Positions 38,511-50,750 of a stretch of 64,000 nucleotides of DNA are shown here, one piece after another; position 1 is the stretch's first letter, and each line of letters starts with the position of its first letter. Under the pieces are notes generated by a model. It was not told the DNA's origin. It worked only from the letters and a program-made list of their open reading frames with translations, and did not search any database. Source of the DNA: Patellaria atrata CBS 101060 (Eukaryota > Ascomycota > Dothideomycetes > Patellariales > Patellariaceae). The DNA lies in contig MU006106.1 of assembly GCA_010093705.1 (NCBI GenBank), forward strand, positions 62,001 to 126,000, given 5' to 3'. The position numbers were made by a program, and so were the translations under genes.

Positions 38511-39394
38511 GCTCCCGTCTAGATATGGGCATCAGCAAGGTTAAGAGTTTGTTACGTTACATTATTTGGCGCCACTAGGCATTGTTACGATCTTACAAGA
38601 CTTAAGATGAGTTGTTTTATACCCAGTGAGGTCTACGTGCTCCAGAAATTAGAAATGAGTATCAAGATGTGAGGGAGTATCTGTTGGATGTAGATTTGCA
38701 GTTCTCCACAGCAGGATGAACGCCGAGGTTGTGCTGTCTGTTCCATGAAGCTTTGCCGTACGCATCCAGCACGGGCTGTCATTCTGAACCATTCAGGGAG
38801 TCGAATATCGAGACGTAAGATATTGAAGTGATAGATTCCTGATCCGATCATCACTACTTGGCGGGCATCGTAGATCTATTCCTGGCCATCTTGGACCACG
38901 AAGTTATTCAAAAATAATAATAATTAATTACTAGATGTAACGTAGATGTACAGTACAAAGACACTGCAAGCAGGTTCGATGTAGAACGGCCTGAGAAACT
39001 CGGATATTTATTTTCAAGAAGTTGCCTATTCCACCTACCAGTGGCGACACCATCAGGTAGGAGTTCTTGATAGAGGAATACATATCTGAATGTCTTGCAA
39101 CACCGATCCTTTAAGTTATGTCTTAAATCCATCATGAAGTTTTCGTAACTGGAGGCAATTTCACAAGGTTTAGTCTACAAAGCGCATCGGGGGAGCAGTT
39201 TGATATCAGAGTTTTACTCCGTACACAACCAATTATTTGGCTTCCACATTTGACAGAGCAACATCAGGTCCCGAGTTTAGAACCTCCCCACCTGAACGGC
39301 GAAGACAGCAAGATAAGCTAAGGTCAAAAAGTGATTCAAAAGTATTTCTTTCTTCATGGACCCAGTAGTACTGAGAAACATAATGAAAAGAAGG
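38511..39394. other. Intergenic with unassigned minus-strand frames
   Basis: Frames at 38633-38854 and 38908-39135 on the minus strand read as plausible protein but match no family I know. They may be pieces of a decayed gene. Confidence 0.4.
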
Positions 39395-39579
39395 TTCGCG
39401 TCAGCCGGAGACAGTGTAATACCAGCGACACGGTGAGGTGAAAGATAGGCAAGCCCAGCGCCAACACCTCAAGGTGCAAAAATTGGAATAATCGGTTGAA
39501 TGGCCGTAGCCATATCTAAGCGATTAAACTTAGAAGAACAGATACTACACTTGATCTAAGCCAAAAGGCAAAGAGAGCT
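39395..39579 (-). ncRNA. U2 spliceosomal snRNA
   Basis: The minus strand from about 39579 reads CTCTTTGCCTTTTGGCTTAG, then ATCAAGTGTAGTATCTGTTC, the near-invariant 5' part of U2. It contains the branch-site recognition GTAGTA (complement at 39543-39548). An Sm-binding site, ATTTTTG, lies at about 39478-39484. The 3' stem-loop IV keeps CTGGTATTACACTGTCTCCGG, close to the conserved GGTATTGCAGT...CTCC of other U2 RNAs. About 185 bases, a normal size. Both ends are estimates to within a few bases. It pairs with the CTRAC branch sites seen in this window's introns. Confidence 0.95.
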
Positions 39580-40109
39580 AAAGAAGAAAAGAAAAGGAAA
39601 ATGGAGGAGAGGGTTGAGGAGCGGCATTATATGTTTTTCGATGGTGGTCCGTGTCCGCCGAGACTGTTAAGCGAGGATGAGTCAGCGGGTGCCTGGAGCG
39701 GTTACGGTAGGCTGCAGCGGCCAATTGATCTTTGCCACCGCCTAACCTGGAAGGTACAGTAGGACTTTCCATTTACCTAAGGGCAGTTGCCTAGGAGGCA
39801 GCAGTTGATTGACTTGTTAAAGTCGACTAAGGTACCTTTATCTGATATGAAATGAGTCAGATAAAGTAAGGAGCATATCATTCGCCGCCGCAGAAGGATC
39901 GACAGCGTTTGCATAGAACAAACTTCGATACAGTCATGTAGTTGCACTTCGAACTACTCCCCTTGCTCCTCGATATCCTCTCTTGCGGGATATGGCAATC
40001 TCACTATACCTCCCTACAGCAAGGCATCAAATTGGAACCTAAGAATGACAGTTTTTAAACTTAGGTGATTGTAGGTAGTGGTAATGATAATAAATTTCTC
40101 AATAGAATT
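39580..40109. other. Upstream region of U2 and spacer
   Basis: A purine-rich tract (39580-39615) abuts the U2 5' end, and a TATA-like CATATAATG lies near 39624-39632 on the minus strand. TAAGGTA words occur near 39775-39835. No protein gene is seen. Confidence 0.5.
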
Positions 40110-41075
40110 CTAATATGAATAGATATGAAGAAGTGATTTCACCGCTTCCAGCCACGCTAAAGCATCTGCAAACCGCTGATAGGTTTCCAAAAGATGCGCA
40201 TTTACAACCGAAACTTTTCCAACAGCTTTGTTTTCCAGGATGATGAAATGGAAACTTTCGACGTCAATGGACCGAATGAAATCCCTCGCTTGTACCAAAT
40301 ACTTGGCCCAACTAATTAGAATGTTTGTAGAGCTCATGAATGGGACCTTATTGAGTCTCTCGCAGCCGTAGAGCGACTGCGCTTCAGAGAAAGCTTCCCG
40401 TGTCTGAAATGCTCAAAAACTTGTGGTGATAATAGAACTAATTGATCAGACTGATCCTGATCAGGAGAAAGCGAGCTTTAGCCCATAAGTGATCATAAAT
40501 CTTATAATTGTGATTCCCCTAGAAATGCCACGAATAGCTTGTAGAGCCTTTCCTAGGAGATAATTAGGGAAACAGGAGATATGAGGGATGTGAACTTACG
40601 TTGATTTTGTCAACCTCACAGAAAACTGAAGGGGGGAAAGACGTATGCAATGAGGAAGCTTCCGTCGTAGTGCTTTCCATTTTCCACCTTGGAGATACAA
40701 CATCGTCCTCCATCTCTTTGCCATATATTTCGCATCAGTAACTCCTTCAAATCTGTGCAAACAACAGGACGTACTATTGGCAAAACTTAGCCATTTTCAA
40801 GTTAAGCTATTGGCCAGTGTACCTTTCTCAAGAAGATAAATCCAGTCAGCTGAAAACTCTGATACTGCGACCTTACCCTGTCCAGAGACCTCGGCAAGGA
40901 AAAAGTGCAATGCAATTTCCCGGTCGACAGCATGCTGCATCAAGGTGCTGAGAAGTGTTCGTTGAGGGTGTGCAAGGGTCTCTGCGATTATGGAAAGCGC
41001 TCTGTATTCAGCGCAATGTTTGTTTTGGAAGAAGAACTGAGAAGCAGACCCTGAAATGTTACAAGGGGAACCCAT
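40110..41075 (-). CDS. Possible HNH-nuclease-like protein, structure uncertain
   Basis: From ATG 41075 the first exon reads ALSIIAETLAHPQRTLLSTLMQ and FFLAEVSGQGKVAV, then joins across an intron starting about 40820 to LKELLMRNIWQRDGGRCCISKVENG and LIAYVFPPF. This layout recalls fungal proteins with an HNH_2-type domain (RDGxRC...AHIFP), though the expected His after Ala is Tyr here. The rest, to 40110, holds an open frame (40337-40110, AQSLYG upstream and KSLLHIYSY at the end) that I cannot connect with confidence. It may be a degenerate gene. The coordinates give the region, not a proven exon set. Confidence 0.35.
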
Positions 41076-41724
41076 AGCAGGTTAGGAAGATACGGTAGCT
41101 TCAGCAGCGAATTGAAAGTCCATCAGATTAACCTTCTTTTCTGTGAAATTGTAAGTTACTCGGCATAACGTCTGGAACGAGGTTAGAAGACCTCTGTTTT
41201 TGTATGCCTAGGGGAGCCCCGCCGCTCCCCCCAACTTGACATAACAACACCCATACATATCGTAGGTAGAGGAATCAAGCCATTATCTCTCAATTCTGAA
41301 ACTCGACATCTTCCGTCCCAATCCGCCTTTCATCCACCTCTACTTCATATCGATCTTTATCTTTTATCGGGCTCGCTTTCTACCCTTCAAAGTCGGGACT
41401 GTCAATCACCAAAGCCTTGATACACTCAGAACTGGAAGGTTATCGACTTGGATCTAAAGTGATCATATTCCATTATATCAATGAAATAGAAGTACGGTAA
41501 TTTCATGGACTTTGAGGTGCACATCCCCTTGTAAGTTTGCAGCCAGACCCTGTTCTCGGCGTTATCGATAAGACAATCAAGGTCACTCACAACCTTAAAT
41601 TGACCGCAATGGAATCATTTTCATTGGCTAAGGTATGTAGTCTAAACCTCCACCACCAACCGACACTTTCTTCCGCCAACAATTTCCACCCTTCATCAAC
41701 TCACTACCATCTTCCGAAACAGCG
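41076..41724. other. Divergent upstream region of Tan1
   Basis: About 650 bases. No gene seen; short frames at 41537-41758 are in the leader of Tan1. Confidence 0.5.
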
Positions 41725-42999
41725 ATGGCGGACGCACCGAAGAGAAAAGCCAGTCTGACTTTTGATCAACCAGAATCTAGGAAAAAGAAGGTAGGGTACC
41801 TTACATTGCAGTACAGAGTAGAGACCGATTCTTGAGATTCAGCGGGCCATAGAGCTACAGCAGTCCAAGGACGCTGAATCAGATCGCATGCTTCTCCATT
41901 TTATTTGTTGACCGCTCAATCGCTAAACATTTCAAGAAGCAGGGTAAAAAGCAATGGCAGACGCCACGAAAAAGTGGCTCTGAAGACCCCACGCAATCCC
42001 ACAGCATAGAAGCCGGTGATGTTGGAATTTGGGCTACGTGCAACTTGAAGATGGAAGGGAAATGTGTATCGGAATTGAAAGACTTATTCGGAGAGGTATT
42101 AGGTCCTGAAAGCCTTCTACCAGGTAGGTGGATCAGGAGATTGACATGTCTAGTATGCACAACGACTATATAGGCAGGACCCCACTATTAGCGCACCGGA
42201 GAAGAAATCACCCTCACCGGACGTCGACATCGAAGCTGAGATCAAGAAAGAACTGGCCAACATTCGGAAGCCATCTGCATCGCCACTATTCACATCTGTA
42301 CGCCTTAATACGCCATGCTGTGAGAAACCCACGTTCACTCGCCTGACAACTGTCATCTTACGCAATCTAGTAATCTTCTTCAGGACCCGCTCGCCTATCG
42401 AACCCGTCTCTTTTGTTCAAGCAATATGCGATGATGCAGCTATAAGTCCCGAACGGAAGCAAGGTCGCTTTATCAAACGACTGACGCCAATGACTGTCAT
42501 GGGGAAAGCGAATGAGAAGAGTCTAGATGAAGTGGCGCAGCAAGTCCTCGCTCCTTACTTTCATGGAAAAAGTAGCAAATCAAAAAAGGTATGAGTTGAC
42601 TATTGTGATACGGCAACTGAGCGAGATGCTTTGTATGATTTACAGGATCGACGAGATACAACTCACTGGGGTGGGATTTGCTGACGAAACGAGTAGTTCG
42701 CCATACGTCCCAATCTCCGCAATCACAATATCATGAGCAGAGATCTTGTCATCAAGAAGGTTGCAAGTGTAGTCGGTCACGGCCATACCGTAGACTTGAA
42801 GAATTACGAATTGCTCATTCTTGTCGAGGTGTATCAGGTATGTGATGTGCCCACCCTGTCTTCCAACAGCTTGATATTGACGAGTCACGAATAGAACATA
42901 TTAGGGATGAGTGTAGTAGATGGGCCTCATTACGATAGGCTCAAGCGTTTCAACTTGGCGGAGATTTATGAGCCAAGTCCGAAAACCCGGGACAGCTAA
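41725..42999 (+). CDS. tRNA acetyltransferase-associated THUMP protein Tan1
   Basis: Adaptor that binds tRNA and is required, with Kre33/NAT10, for N4-acetylcytidine at position 12 of tRNA-Ser and tRNA-Leu. Five exons, 41725-41790, 41937-42095, 42178-42588, 42697-42837 and 42895-42999, all phase 0, give 293 residues (yeast Tan1 has 289). Exon 2 carries AGDVGIWATC; exon 3 ends the THUMP front part with RFIKRLTPMTVMGKA; exon 4 has FAIRPNLRNHN and VIKKVASVVGHGHTVDLKNYELLILVEVYQ, and exon 5 NILGMSVVDGPHYDRLKRFNLAEIY. The third intron (108 bases) has two possible acceptors; only the later one, preceded by a clean CTGAC branch site, keeps the THUMP sequence. The gene appears intact. Confidence 0.88.
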
Positions 43000-44553
43000 T
43001 AAGTATTTGGAACCTCTTCCGTTGCTGGAGATCAAAAGGCTGTTCTACGGAAGGACTAACATGACAATACGCGCCTTACGGGCCCTTTAGTCGCTAAGAA
43101 GCTATGTAGCGAAAGGTTTTAGACCGTAGGAGCTTTACTTTCCCCCACTTTCCTTATGCACGGAGGACGCCATAAGCTTTGGCGGCTCGAGGTTAGCGAG
43201 AAGGAGCTTGATCTGCGTTGGATGGATGATTACTTCATGATTGATCATCTTACAATAATTTTCAACAGGGGGATCTGAGGAGGTTGTTAGATGTGCGGAT
43301 ACAGTAAGGTACAAAATGTCATGTCCCATGTCGATTTGTCGAATATATAGTAACTGGTCTGGAAGGAAACTAGGCTGGGGTGTTGCGTCAAAAGGCGATC
43401 TGACGTCTCGCGTCTCCAGACGCTTGGTTCAAGACTAGGGATCATAGGGGATGGGCAATGGACGCCACTTTTCGAACTTTTCGCATTTTTCTCGAACACC
43501 CACAAACAGACAACTCATCAGACACTCACAAGAGGATCACCACAAGGGTTCGAAATTCATAAGAGCCGAAATGACGCGTAAATCCTAACAAAGCGTACAG
43601 TACAGTACAGTACCTACTTTTGCTCATCCCTGAAAGAGAAGTCGAAACTCGAAACTCGGTGAGCACTACCAGTAGTTCTACTTGACCAGTCTTACTACTG
43701 CTGTAGGGAAGTTCTGGATGATACATCACGATGAAACCTTTCGCCAAACGCATGATAATCTACAACCGGGATTCGCCAATTTGGTTGCAATACAGACTTC
43801 AAAACGACCACTCACAAGGCAACAATAATACTCGCAGCGAATATGGAATTTATATCCACTTTCAAACGCGATCGTTAAAACGGACCAGTAAATTCGAAAG
43901 TGCATCCATTTATTAGGCGACTTGTTGGTTATAGCTGCTGCACTTTTTCTGCGGAGCCATACCAAACTAGTCGCTAACAAACGAGAAATCCGCCTCTACG
44001 CCCCAGGGCCCGCTCGTCCACGCTCGCCATCCATTCCCGTTATCCACACCGTTTCATTTGTTCGAACAGAGACGACGACAAAAGATGCATGATCATTTGA
44101 ATTTCCCTCATTAAACGGACTATTCTACGCCAAGCTTTCTACCGAGCGATGGCTTGGTTCAATTACGATGAGGCGTGTTGCTTGTTCGTTTCTTCTCGTC
44201 TCTCCATCCAACTATCACCTTCAAAGAGACGAACGGATTATGCGACTTTACACGACATTGCACACCTGATGCTCGCCCCACGATCCATTTCGGCAGGTTT
44301 CCCGGAAGCCAATTGCTGTATATGTATGGCAGTATGCCATCTACACTATCTATGCCACCGCGGCTACATCCCACCAGCAGTGATATGTCTGTGCTTTCAT
44401 GCCTTATACATCATACAAAGCCCTCTGTCTTACGTCTTGCAAGTCCGTCTCCTTTAGATATTTGAACACGATAACCTAGTCAGCTTGGCGATCTCTTAAT
44501 CTCATTTCCTTTGCTCTTCCTAATATCATTTATCATAACCCACACCTGCTCAA
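43000..44553. other. Intergenic with a short GTACA repeat
   Basis: 1.55 kb without a supported gene. At about 43596-43615 the unit GTACA repeats in tandem. The last 400 bases form the leader of the next gene. Confidence 0.5.
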
Positions 44554-45745
44554 ATGTCTACCTCAGTAAAGATGATCCTACCACCGCTAGACGTGACAAC
44601 ATATCCATTTACGACAATGAGTCTTGGTACTCCATATGACTATCTTCGGGCCCCTCCGCCACCCCCTTCCCCTGATTTTGCTGGCATACAGAAACTCGTA
44701 CGGCAAGCCACCAGATCATCCAGAGTCGTAGTGCAACAAGTTGAACGGTTACAAAACACTCTACACCGCAAATATGTCCTTCGAATGACGGACGGATCCA
44801 GTCTGCTACTCAAATGTCCTCCATCAAATTCAACGCGGATTCTACGCCATGAGCAACAGAATCTATCTACAGAGGCTGAAATTCTAAGTCTCCTTGCTAC
44901 GAATGCGCCCCATATTCCGATCCCTAGACTACTAAAGCAAGACCAATCATGCCGGAGTATTATTGACTCCCCATACGTACTCCGTAGTCATCTCAGGGGT
45001 ACATCACTCGATACCATATCAACGAATATCACATCTGAGGAACGGCGTCAAATCGATCGGACCATCGGAATGAGACTCAGGACTATTAGTATGCTAACAG
45101 CACCTTCTTACGGACCTAGTCCTCGTGTTCTGGCAGGCACTGGTTATCCCACTTGGCGACAAGCTTTTACTTCAATGCTTGAAGCCATTCTTCAAGACGC
45201 CGAGGACATGCTCGTACTTGTCCCTTATGTTGCTGTTCGATCCGAGGTTGCGAGACACGCTTCTGTCTTAGATGAGGTGGTTGAGGCGAAGCTCGTTCCC
45301 ATGGATGTTGGAACTGAGAGAAACGTCCTCATCGATGAACGCTCAAAAGAAGTCGTAGGCTTATTAAGTTGGGGAGGATGTGTCTGGGGCGATCCGTACC
45401 TCGCAACCGTCTTTGGAGAGGATTGGGTGGGAGAGGCGTTTTGGGAGGGATGGGGTGAGTGTCCCGCTAGAATTGGTTCTGTGCAAGTTAGGCATTTACT
45501 GTAGGTTTACTTGTCTCCATTGTCTTTTATCCAACTCGCTTCATTCTACCATAAGCGGATAAGACAGCTGGATAATCTTCCTTTCATTCAGTAACGTGCG
45601 AGAATGTTAACGAATTACTAGGTACTTGGTATATCGTTCTGTATTGTCCGTCATAACACAGTACATACGGCCAGAATTAGGGGGCGATGAACTAGAAGCT
45701 CGGAGAACATTGATGAGGGCTTTGAGCCAGCTATCGATGTTCTAA
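44554..45745 (+). CDS. APH-fold kinase-like protein, active site altered
   Basis: Protein of the aminoglycoside-phosphotransferase / choline-kinase-like fold. Exons 44554-45500 and 45622-45745 give 356 residues. Supporting marks are a nucleotide-binding front half (RKYVLRMTDGSSLLLKCPP), HEQQNLSTEAEILSLL, and the catalytic loop region MDVGTERNVLID with Asp251 and Asn257. It closes with VWGDPYLATVFGEDW. In active relatives the loop is HGD...N and the metal site is ID/DF; here His is Pro and the metal-binding Asp position reads Ser272 (LLSWGG). It may be a pseudokinase. Many such genes are multiplied in fungal genomes and have no known substrate. The second exon restores ELGGDELEARRTLMRALSQL, the normal family ending. 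Confidence 0.8.
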
Positions 45746-47583
45746 CATGTGAAGCGTTCCCCAAGGCTTGGATTCCGTACGAACTTTACCAGTGTCGTCC
45801 TACCGTTTCCACTCGGTAATTTTCTATTCATAACTATGTTCGAAACGACTCAAAGACGTCGTGGCAACGTTTGCATGAATATCCAGTTTGGATTTGTGGG
45901 CAGGCTATTAGCACTCAAGGTTATCGAAACGCTACTGCCCCTCAAAGTCCCTTCCCCCTCGGCCTCTGAAGGGCTGCCGCAGAATGAAACAACAATTCTG
46001 CTGCGGAATATACCCTGTTTCCGTATGTTTGGAAGAATTGCTATACGGGTTTTGAATCTCCAAACTCAGCTTTATCGACGAATAAAGAAACACACTATGA
46101 TAGTATAATGAATAGACTTAGGGAGAAAATTATACAACATCCCGCACATCGCTTACCTGGACTCTCCCGATAATCAACCTGTAATCAAGCTATAATCAAT
46201 GAACCATCTCCGACAATCCTTGTTGAAATAATGCTATTTCCGGCATTGAATGGTGGTACATCCAATCAACAAGCTCTGAAGCATCTCAAGAGCGGCCTAA
46301 AAGCGCATCAACTCTCAAGCGATCGCTTTCCTCGGAGTCCTTCCTCGAACGGTCAAAAGCGTTATTATTGCCATGAAAACGCCATTATTGCCATAGGACG
46401 CCACCACAAGCAGCAGGGCTGAACAACGATTCCCCGGCTTGTCAAACACTTAAACGGCCCAAGCGAACTATTCTGGAAGCGCAATCATCCGACAAGACCC
46501 CAGACGGCTTCGAGCCAGGGTAGGCGAGCAACGGCTATCTAAGGAATGCTTGTTTCTACTTTTTCGGTAACGACGGGTAGTGTTTGGCTGGAGGGCTCAA
46601 GGATGGAACAGCTTCGCAGCTTCGCTTGTCTTAGGGAACCTGGGGGTGTTTGCTGGGGTTTGCTTCGTTCGGGCTTCCAGAGCGCTGGCGTTGTCTGGAA
46701 GTGCTTATGTTACTGTATTTGTAGGATAGATGACTTTTCTGCAGATGGGTTGATGCAGCGCGCTTGGGATATCTGACTATCCCTCTGACCCCCTGATATT
46801 GTTACATCGGGCCATTTATCTCGGTCCCCGAATGTGGATGTAGTGCGAGTGTTTCTGTTATGAGGTCCACTAAACGGCATAACAGTCTGGTCACGGGGTT
46901 ATTTGGAGTGTGGGATGCTGGGAGCCGGGAACGCGTCTCTGAAGGAGCTAGTGAGGGAGAAAGGATGGTCAGATAAGATCGCCGCAAGGACATGGTCGAT
47001 GTGAAACGAGGATACGGTTGGCCGGGGGAAGGGCTATGTCCAGTTTGAGACGTGTGTTAGAAACTCGGTTATCCGTTCCGTTCCATAACCAGACTTTTGC
47101 TTCATAATCCGAGTTTCTAGGTCACTATGTTTTGAACGCGCTGTCAATTCCAAGCGGATGGACTTGAGGATTAGAGAGGATACAGTGGTACAGTAGAGCG
47201 TCTAAGACACCAACTGCTTAGCTATGCCATCAACTCCTTCTCGCTTTACCATGTCCTAGTCAGGGAATTTGATACCACGGCTCCATATGAGAGTCGGGCC
47301 ATCCATCAGCGAAAGACAGCATCAGGTATCTATCAGTCTCGCTTTGCCATGTACAAGAGAAAAATCCGTTTCTCAGCACCAAACCTTTTCCAAGCATGAT
47401 GACGCGGAAGCTCCTGAGTTACTTCAATGCCAAAGAATTGGGTCCCGTCGCTTTCCCCTGAGCGACTTTCTCGCGACCCCATTCAGGAGGATGAAGAAGA
47501 AGTGAGTAGAGCTCCGATAACGACAATAGGAACAATAATGTAATCCAAGGGCAAGAATGCAACCAAAATCAGACCAACAACAA
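45746..47583. other. Intergenic with an imperfect inverted repeat
   Basis: 1.84 kb with no supported gene. An inverted repeat with arms near 47057-47073 and 47104-47120 (AGAAACTCGG core, about 30-base loop) is the only structure seen, together with two short ATTATTGCCAT repeats near 46365-46395. Confidence 0.5.
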
Positions 47584-49741
47584 CTATCCAGGAAACCCAG
47601 CCCTCGCAACTTTCCTCGCTCGTTGGTCACGCCGGTTGTGATTGGCCCTGGATCCTTTGTTGGCCTCTTTACCCCTTCTTGCTGTCTGCGTCGATTTCTC
47701 ATCTGCCGGTCCAGCAACGCTGCCTCCCCGTCCTGCACCACCACCACCTCGACCGCGACCCCTACCTCTCCCCCTTTGGAGACCTCTTCCTCGACCGCCC
47801 CTTTCGCCCGCTCCGGTACCCTCGCCTTCCTCTTCAGTCCCCGATGCCACGCCTTCCCTATACGACGTCCTCGTTAACTCCCTTTGCTGTCCGGTGAATG
47901 CTTCGAATCTCGTCTCCAACCGCCTCAACCTCCTCGGATCGCGCGCAAGCATTACACCCCAACCTTCGATTGCCTCGTCTGTCATTCCCGTCTCGCTTTT
48001 CAATGCTTTCCGAGCATCGCTTCTACGAGTCTCTGCATCCCGCTCAAAGACATCGGGTGTGGTACGGTACGCGGTGAACAATACCTCATCGTTCTTATCC
48101 GCAAGCTCCACATCCTCAGCGGTCGTGTCAACGGTGCCACCTACATCTTCAACATCGTAGGTATCATCACGTTCATCGTCATCCAAGTCAAAGGCCGAGA
48201 GTGCTGCGAGAATACGAGCTTTCTCCGGAGCGGAACTTCGGTCTGAAAGCAAGGAGTCCGCAGTTTGAGAAGCGTTCTTACGGCCAAGATGAAGGCGTGA
48301 TGCGGAGACTGTGAGCCGATCGAACTCATCGTTGTCAAAAACGTTTCTGCGGGTTGGAGGTGGTGTGCTACGCGGTGCGATGTCTGGGATTGGATCCATC
48401 GTGTTGTGGGCCGTTAGAATGCTAGAGTACCGGTCAGTATCTTCTCAAATGGTACTGACATTCACTTCTGTTATGTGCAGAATATTGCTGATAAGAAGTT
48501 GTCTACGAGACAGTATTCGCTTTGCGTAGCACATCTCCACTCAGATAAGGGGGTGGCAAAACTGGACTAGACACTGAAGGAAAAGTCACGTACATTTGTT
48601 CTTGTCGGTCAGCCCCCTCCAAGTGAGTTGGTAACGACTCATCCAGAAGGTGTGCGATAACCTGTTCTACATTGTCTCCGTATTCCTCTAAGAGTCGTAC
48701 AACGAAACCAGAACCGAGATCAGGAAACATATCCTGCACTTGGCTGATAAGACTTATACGGTGAACATGCACATCTCCGAAGGCGCCGTGCCCATACTCA
48801 TCTCTCGCTGGCGCTTTGCCCTTATAAGTCTTCCTCTTTACAAGTCGTCTCGGTCGGGTTGCACCTGGATCACGAAACTCGTTCAGGGATGCTATTAAGT
48901 TCCTGAGCCGTGCCGTAGCTTGCTCAGGCAGTACCTCCTTGATCTTGGAGAGGAACGGAGTACTGATCACTAGGTCCAAAAGAATGGTCTTCCCACTGGG
49001 TTCTAATTTCCTTGCATTCTCCGTGGCACTCTTTAAGCCGTACAGATGGTCTGTGAGTAAGGAATACTGCGGCGGGTCTACTTGGACGAAGGAAAGGAGG
49101 CCAAGATAGGCAGTAGTAACTATCTTTCGTCTATAAGCCACGCAATCTATTGCATATGCTGAGCTTAGGGAGTCCAAGAAGTCTGAGCCTGTCATAAAAT
49201 AGCAGCCTGCATCAGGAGACATATGTAAAAATAGGTTTAGCTGTGCTAAAGTATCAACAGCCCTCCCCGGCTCAATAGAGTCTAAAGTTCTTATTAGGGG
49301 GGATTTGACTGTCTGTAGTCCTTTTTCAATCTGGACGGTATTCTTTTTCCAGACTTTAGACAGAAGCTGAGCCAGTGTCTGACTTCGAGCAAAGACCTTT
49401 GATACGGCAGTTAGAAAAGAAAACTGAAGAAGTCTACTGGGCACAGATGAACCGGAAAAAATTCTGTGAAGTATTAGAAAACAGTAGCGCTTCAAAGAAG
49501 CGTATTTTGATGTTTGCGGACTGGGATCCGAACCAGCTTTTGATATCTCTTGGAAGTATGAATCGAGGAATAGAAGTAAAGAGGAGTTATCTTCCAGGCA
49601 ATTTGAGAAGCCTTCTGTAGACATCGAGAGATAGGCCTGAGAAAGAGATATCCACGAATCTATACAACCCCCCCAGTCCTCAGGAGGAAGACTCTTGCGG
49701 ACGTCTGAGGGTGGAAATGGAGCAAAAGCGGGGAGCGGCAT
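47584..49741 (-). CDS. Cue3/ASCC2 homologue, CUE-domain ribosome-quality-control factor
   Basis: Subunit of the RQT complex that splits ribosomes stalled and collided on mRNA (yeast Cue3/Rqt3, human ASCC2). Minus-strand exons 49741-48594 and 48421-47584, with a 172-base intron, give 661 residues. The N-terminal helical domain covers about 1-300. The ubiquitin-binding CUE domain is about 329-371, with ISLISQVQDMFPDLGSGFVVRLLEEYGDNVEQVIAHLLDE in that region. Further on is the conserved PTRRNVFDNDEFDRL, then a Gly/Arg-rich (RGG-like) tail and a basic end. The ATG at 48399 is internal, not a second gene. It shares a divergent promoter with RPS20, another translation gene. Confidence 0.92.
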
Positions 49742-50180
49742 GTTGATGTCTATTGCAATTATTTCCCGAAATTTAAGGAGAAGCCTCTCGAAATCTAAAA
49801 GAGCAACTATCCTAGAACACCAAAAAAATAAGAAAAGCCGGAAAGTTTACAATCTCACCTTTGACAGCACCTGCAACTTTTATATATATGAGATTAGAAT
49901 AGCACACTAACGACACCGATGGCCTAACCAAGACTAGAGCGCCAAGATTTCTGATCGCACACATCTCACACCCCGAATTAGCGAAACTAACGAAACACCA
50001 TCACGACGTTTCTGATAACTAACATCGTGCCAATCATCCCTGAGCCGTGATCTTGAGATCCGAGGCTTGATTGGAATCTTTCATCTAAAAGTACGCACAC
50101 ATCTTCAGCAATTCCGCCTCTCGCGCGTCGCTAACTGCTCTGTAGGAAACAAAACTATACCTCCCCTTACAACGGCAGAG
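49742..50180. other. Divergent promoter region Cue3 / RPS20
   Basis: 439 bases between start codons. AT-rich near 49800-49910; no clear element recognised. Confidence 0.6.
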
Positions 50181-50750
50181 ATGTCTTTTCAGAAAGGCGA
50201 GAAGGATTTTGGCGAAGGCCCAGTACGTCTTACAGCCCCGCTTCTCGAAATATTCTACTTCATTCTCATCCCATCGGGGGAACTCCCCAGAAACGAACGC
50301 TAACATCTGTGTCAGAAAATCCACAAGATCCGCATCACCCTGACCTCGCGCAAGGTCCAGTCTCTCGAGAAGGTCTGCCACGAGCTGATCGAGCGCGCAA
50401 AGACCAAGGACCTGCGCGTCAAGGGTCCCGTGCGCCTGCCGACCAAGAATCTCAAGATCACGACCCGCAAGACGCCTTGCGGCGAGGGTTCCAAGACGTG
50501 GGATACGTTTGAGATGAGGATACATAAGAGATTGATCGAGTGAGTGGCTTTTCTCTCTTTGTGGAATGAAGTGAGGGGGGGGTTGTTGGATTTGAGATTC
50601 CAGTCGTCATATCGCTTTTAGGATAGTTCGAGAGAGATTGCTGTGACTAATACGCTTTTGAACAGTCTCAACGCCCCCACCGAGGTCGTCAAGCAGATCA
50701 TCATCAACATCGAGGCCGGCGTTGAGGTCGAGGTCACAATCGCTGCATAA
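50181..50750 (+). CDS. Ribosomal protein S20 (uS10)
   Basis: Component of the 40S subunit head. Exons 50181-50222, 50316-50539 and 50666-50750 give 116 residues, the normal length. Exon 1 codes [13 protein letters not shown]; exon 2 holds [20 protein letters not shown] and [24 protein letters not shown]; exon 3 ends with [13 protein letters not shown]. Codons in exons 2 and 3 are strongly biased to C-ending forms, as in highly expressed fungal genes, unlike the neighbours. Two introns, 93 and 126 bases; neither shows snoRNA boxes. Confidence 0.97.

Noticed and set aside
42630-42696. Extra exon in Tan1 ending near 42650
   Set aside because: The earlier acceptor leads to a stop or to non-family sequence; the later acceptor with a CTGAC branch site keeps the THUMP sequence.
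47642-48160. Proline-rich frame on the + strand
   Set aside because: It is the antisense of the Gly/Arg-rich tail of the Cue3 homologue.
48399-48399. Separate gene starting at the internal ATG of the Cue3 homologue
   Set aside because: The conserved N-terminal and C-terminal parts belong to one Cue3/ASCC2 protein, and a 172-base intron joins them in frame.
50223-50665. snoRNA in the RPS20 introns
   Set aside because: No C/D boxes (TGATGA, CTGA) or H/ACA layout were found in either intron.
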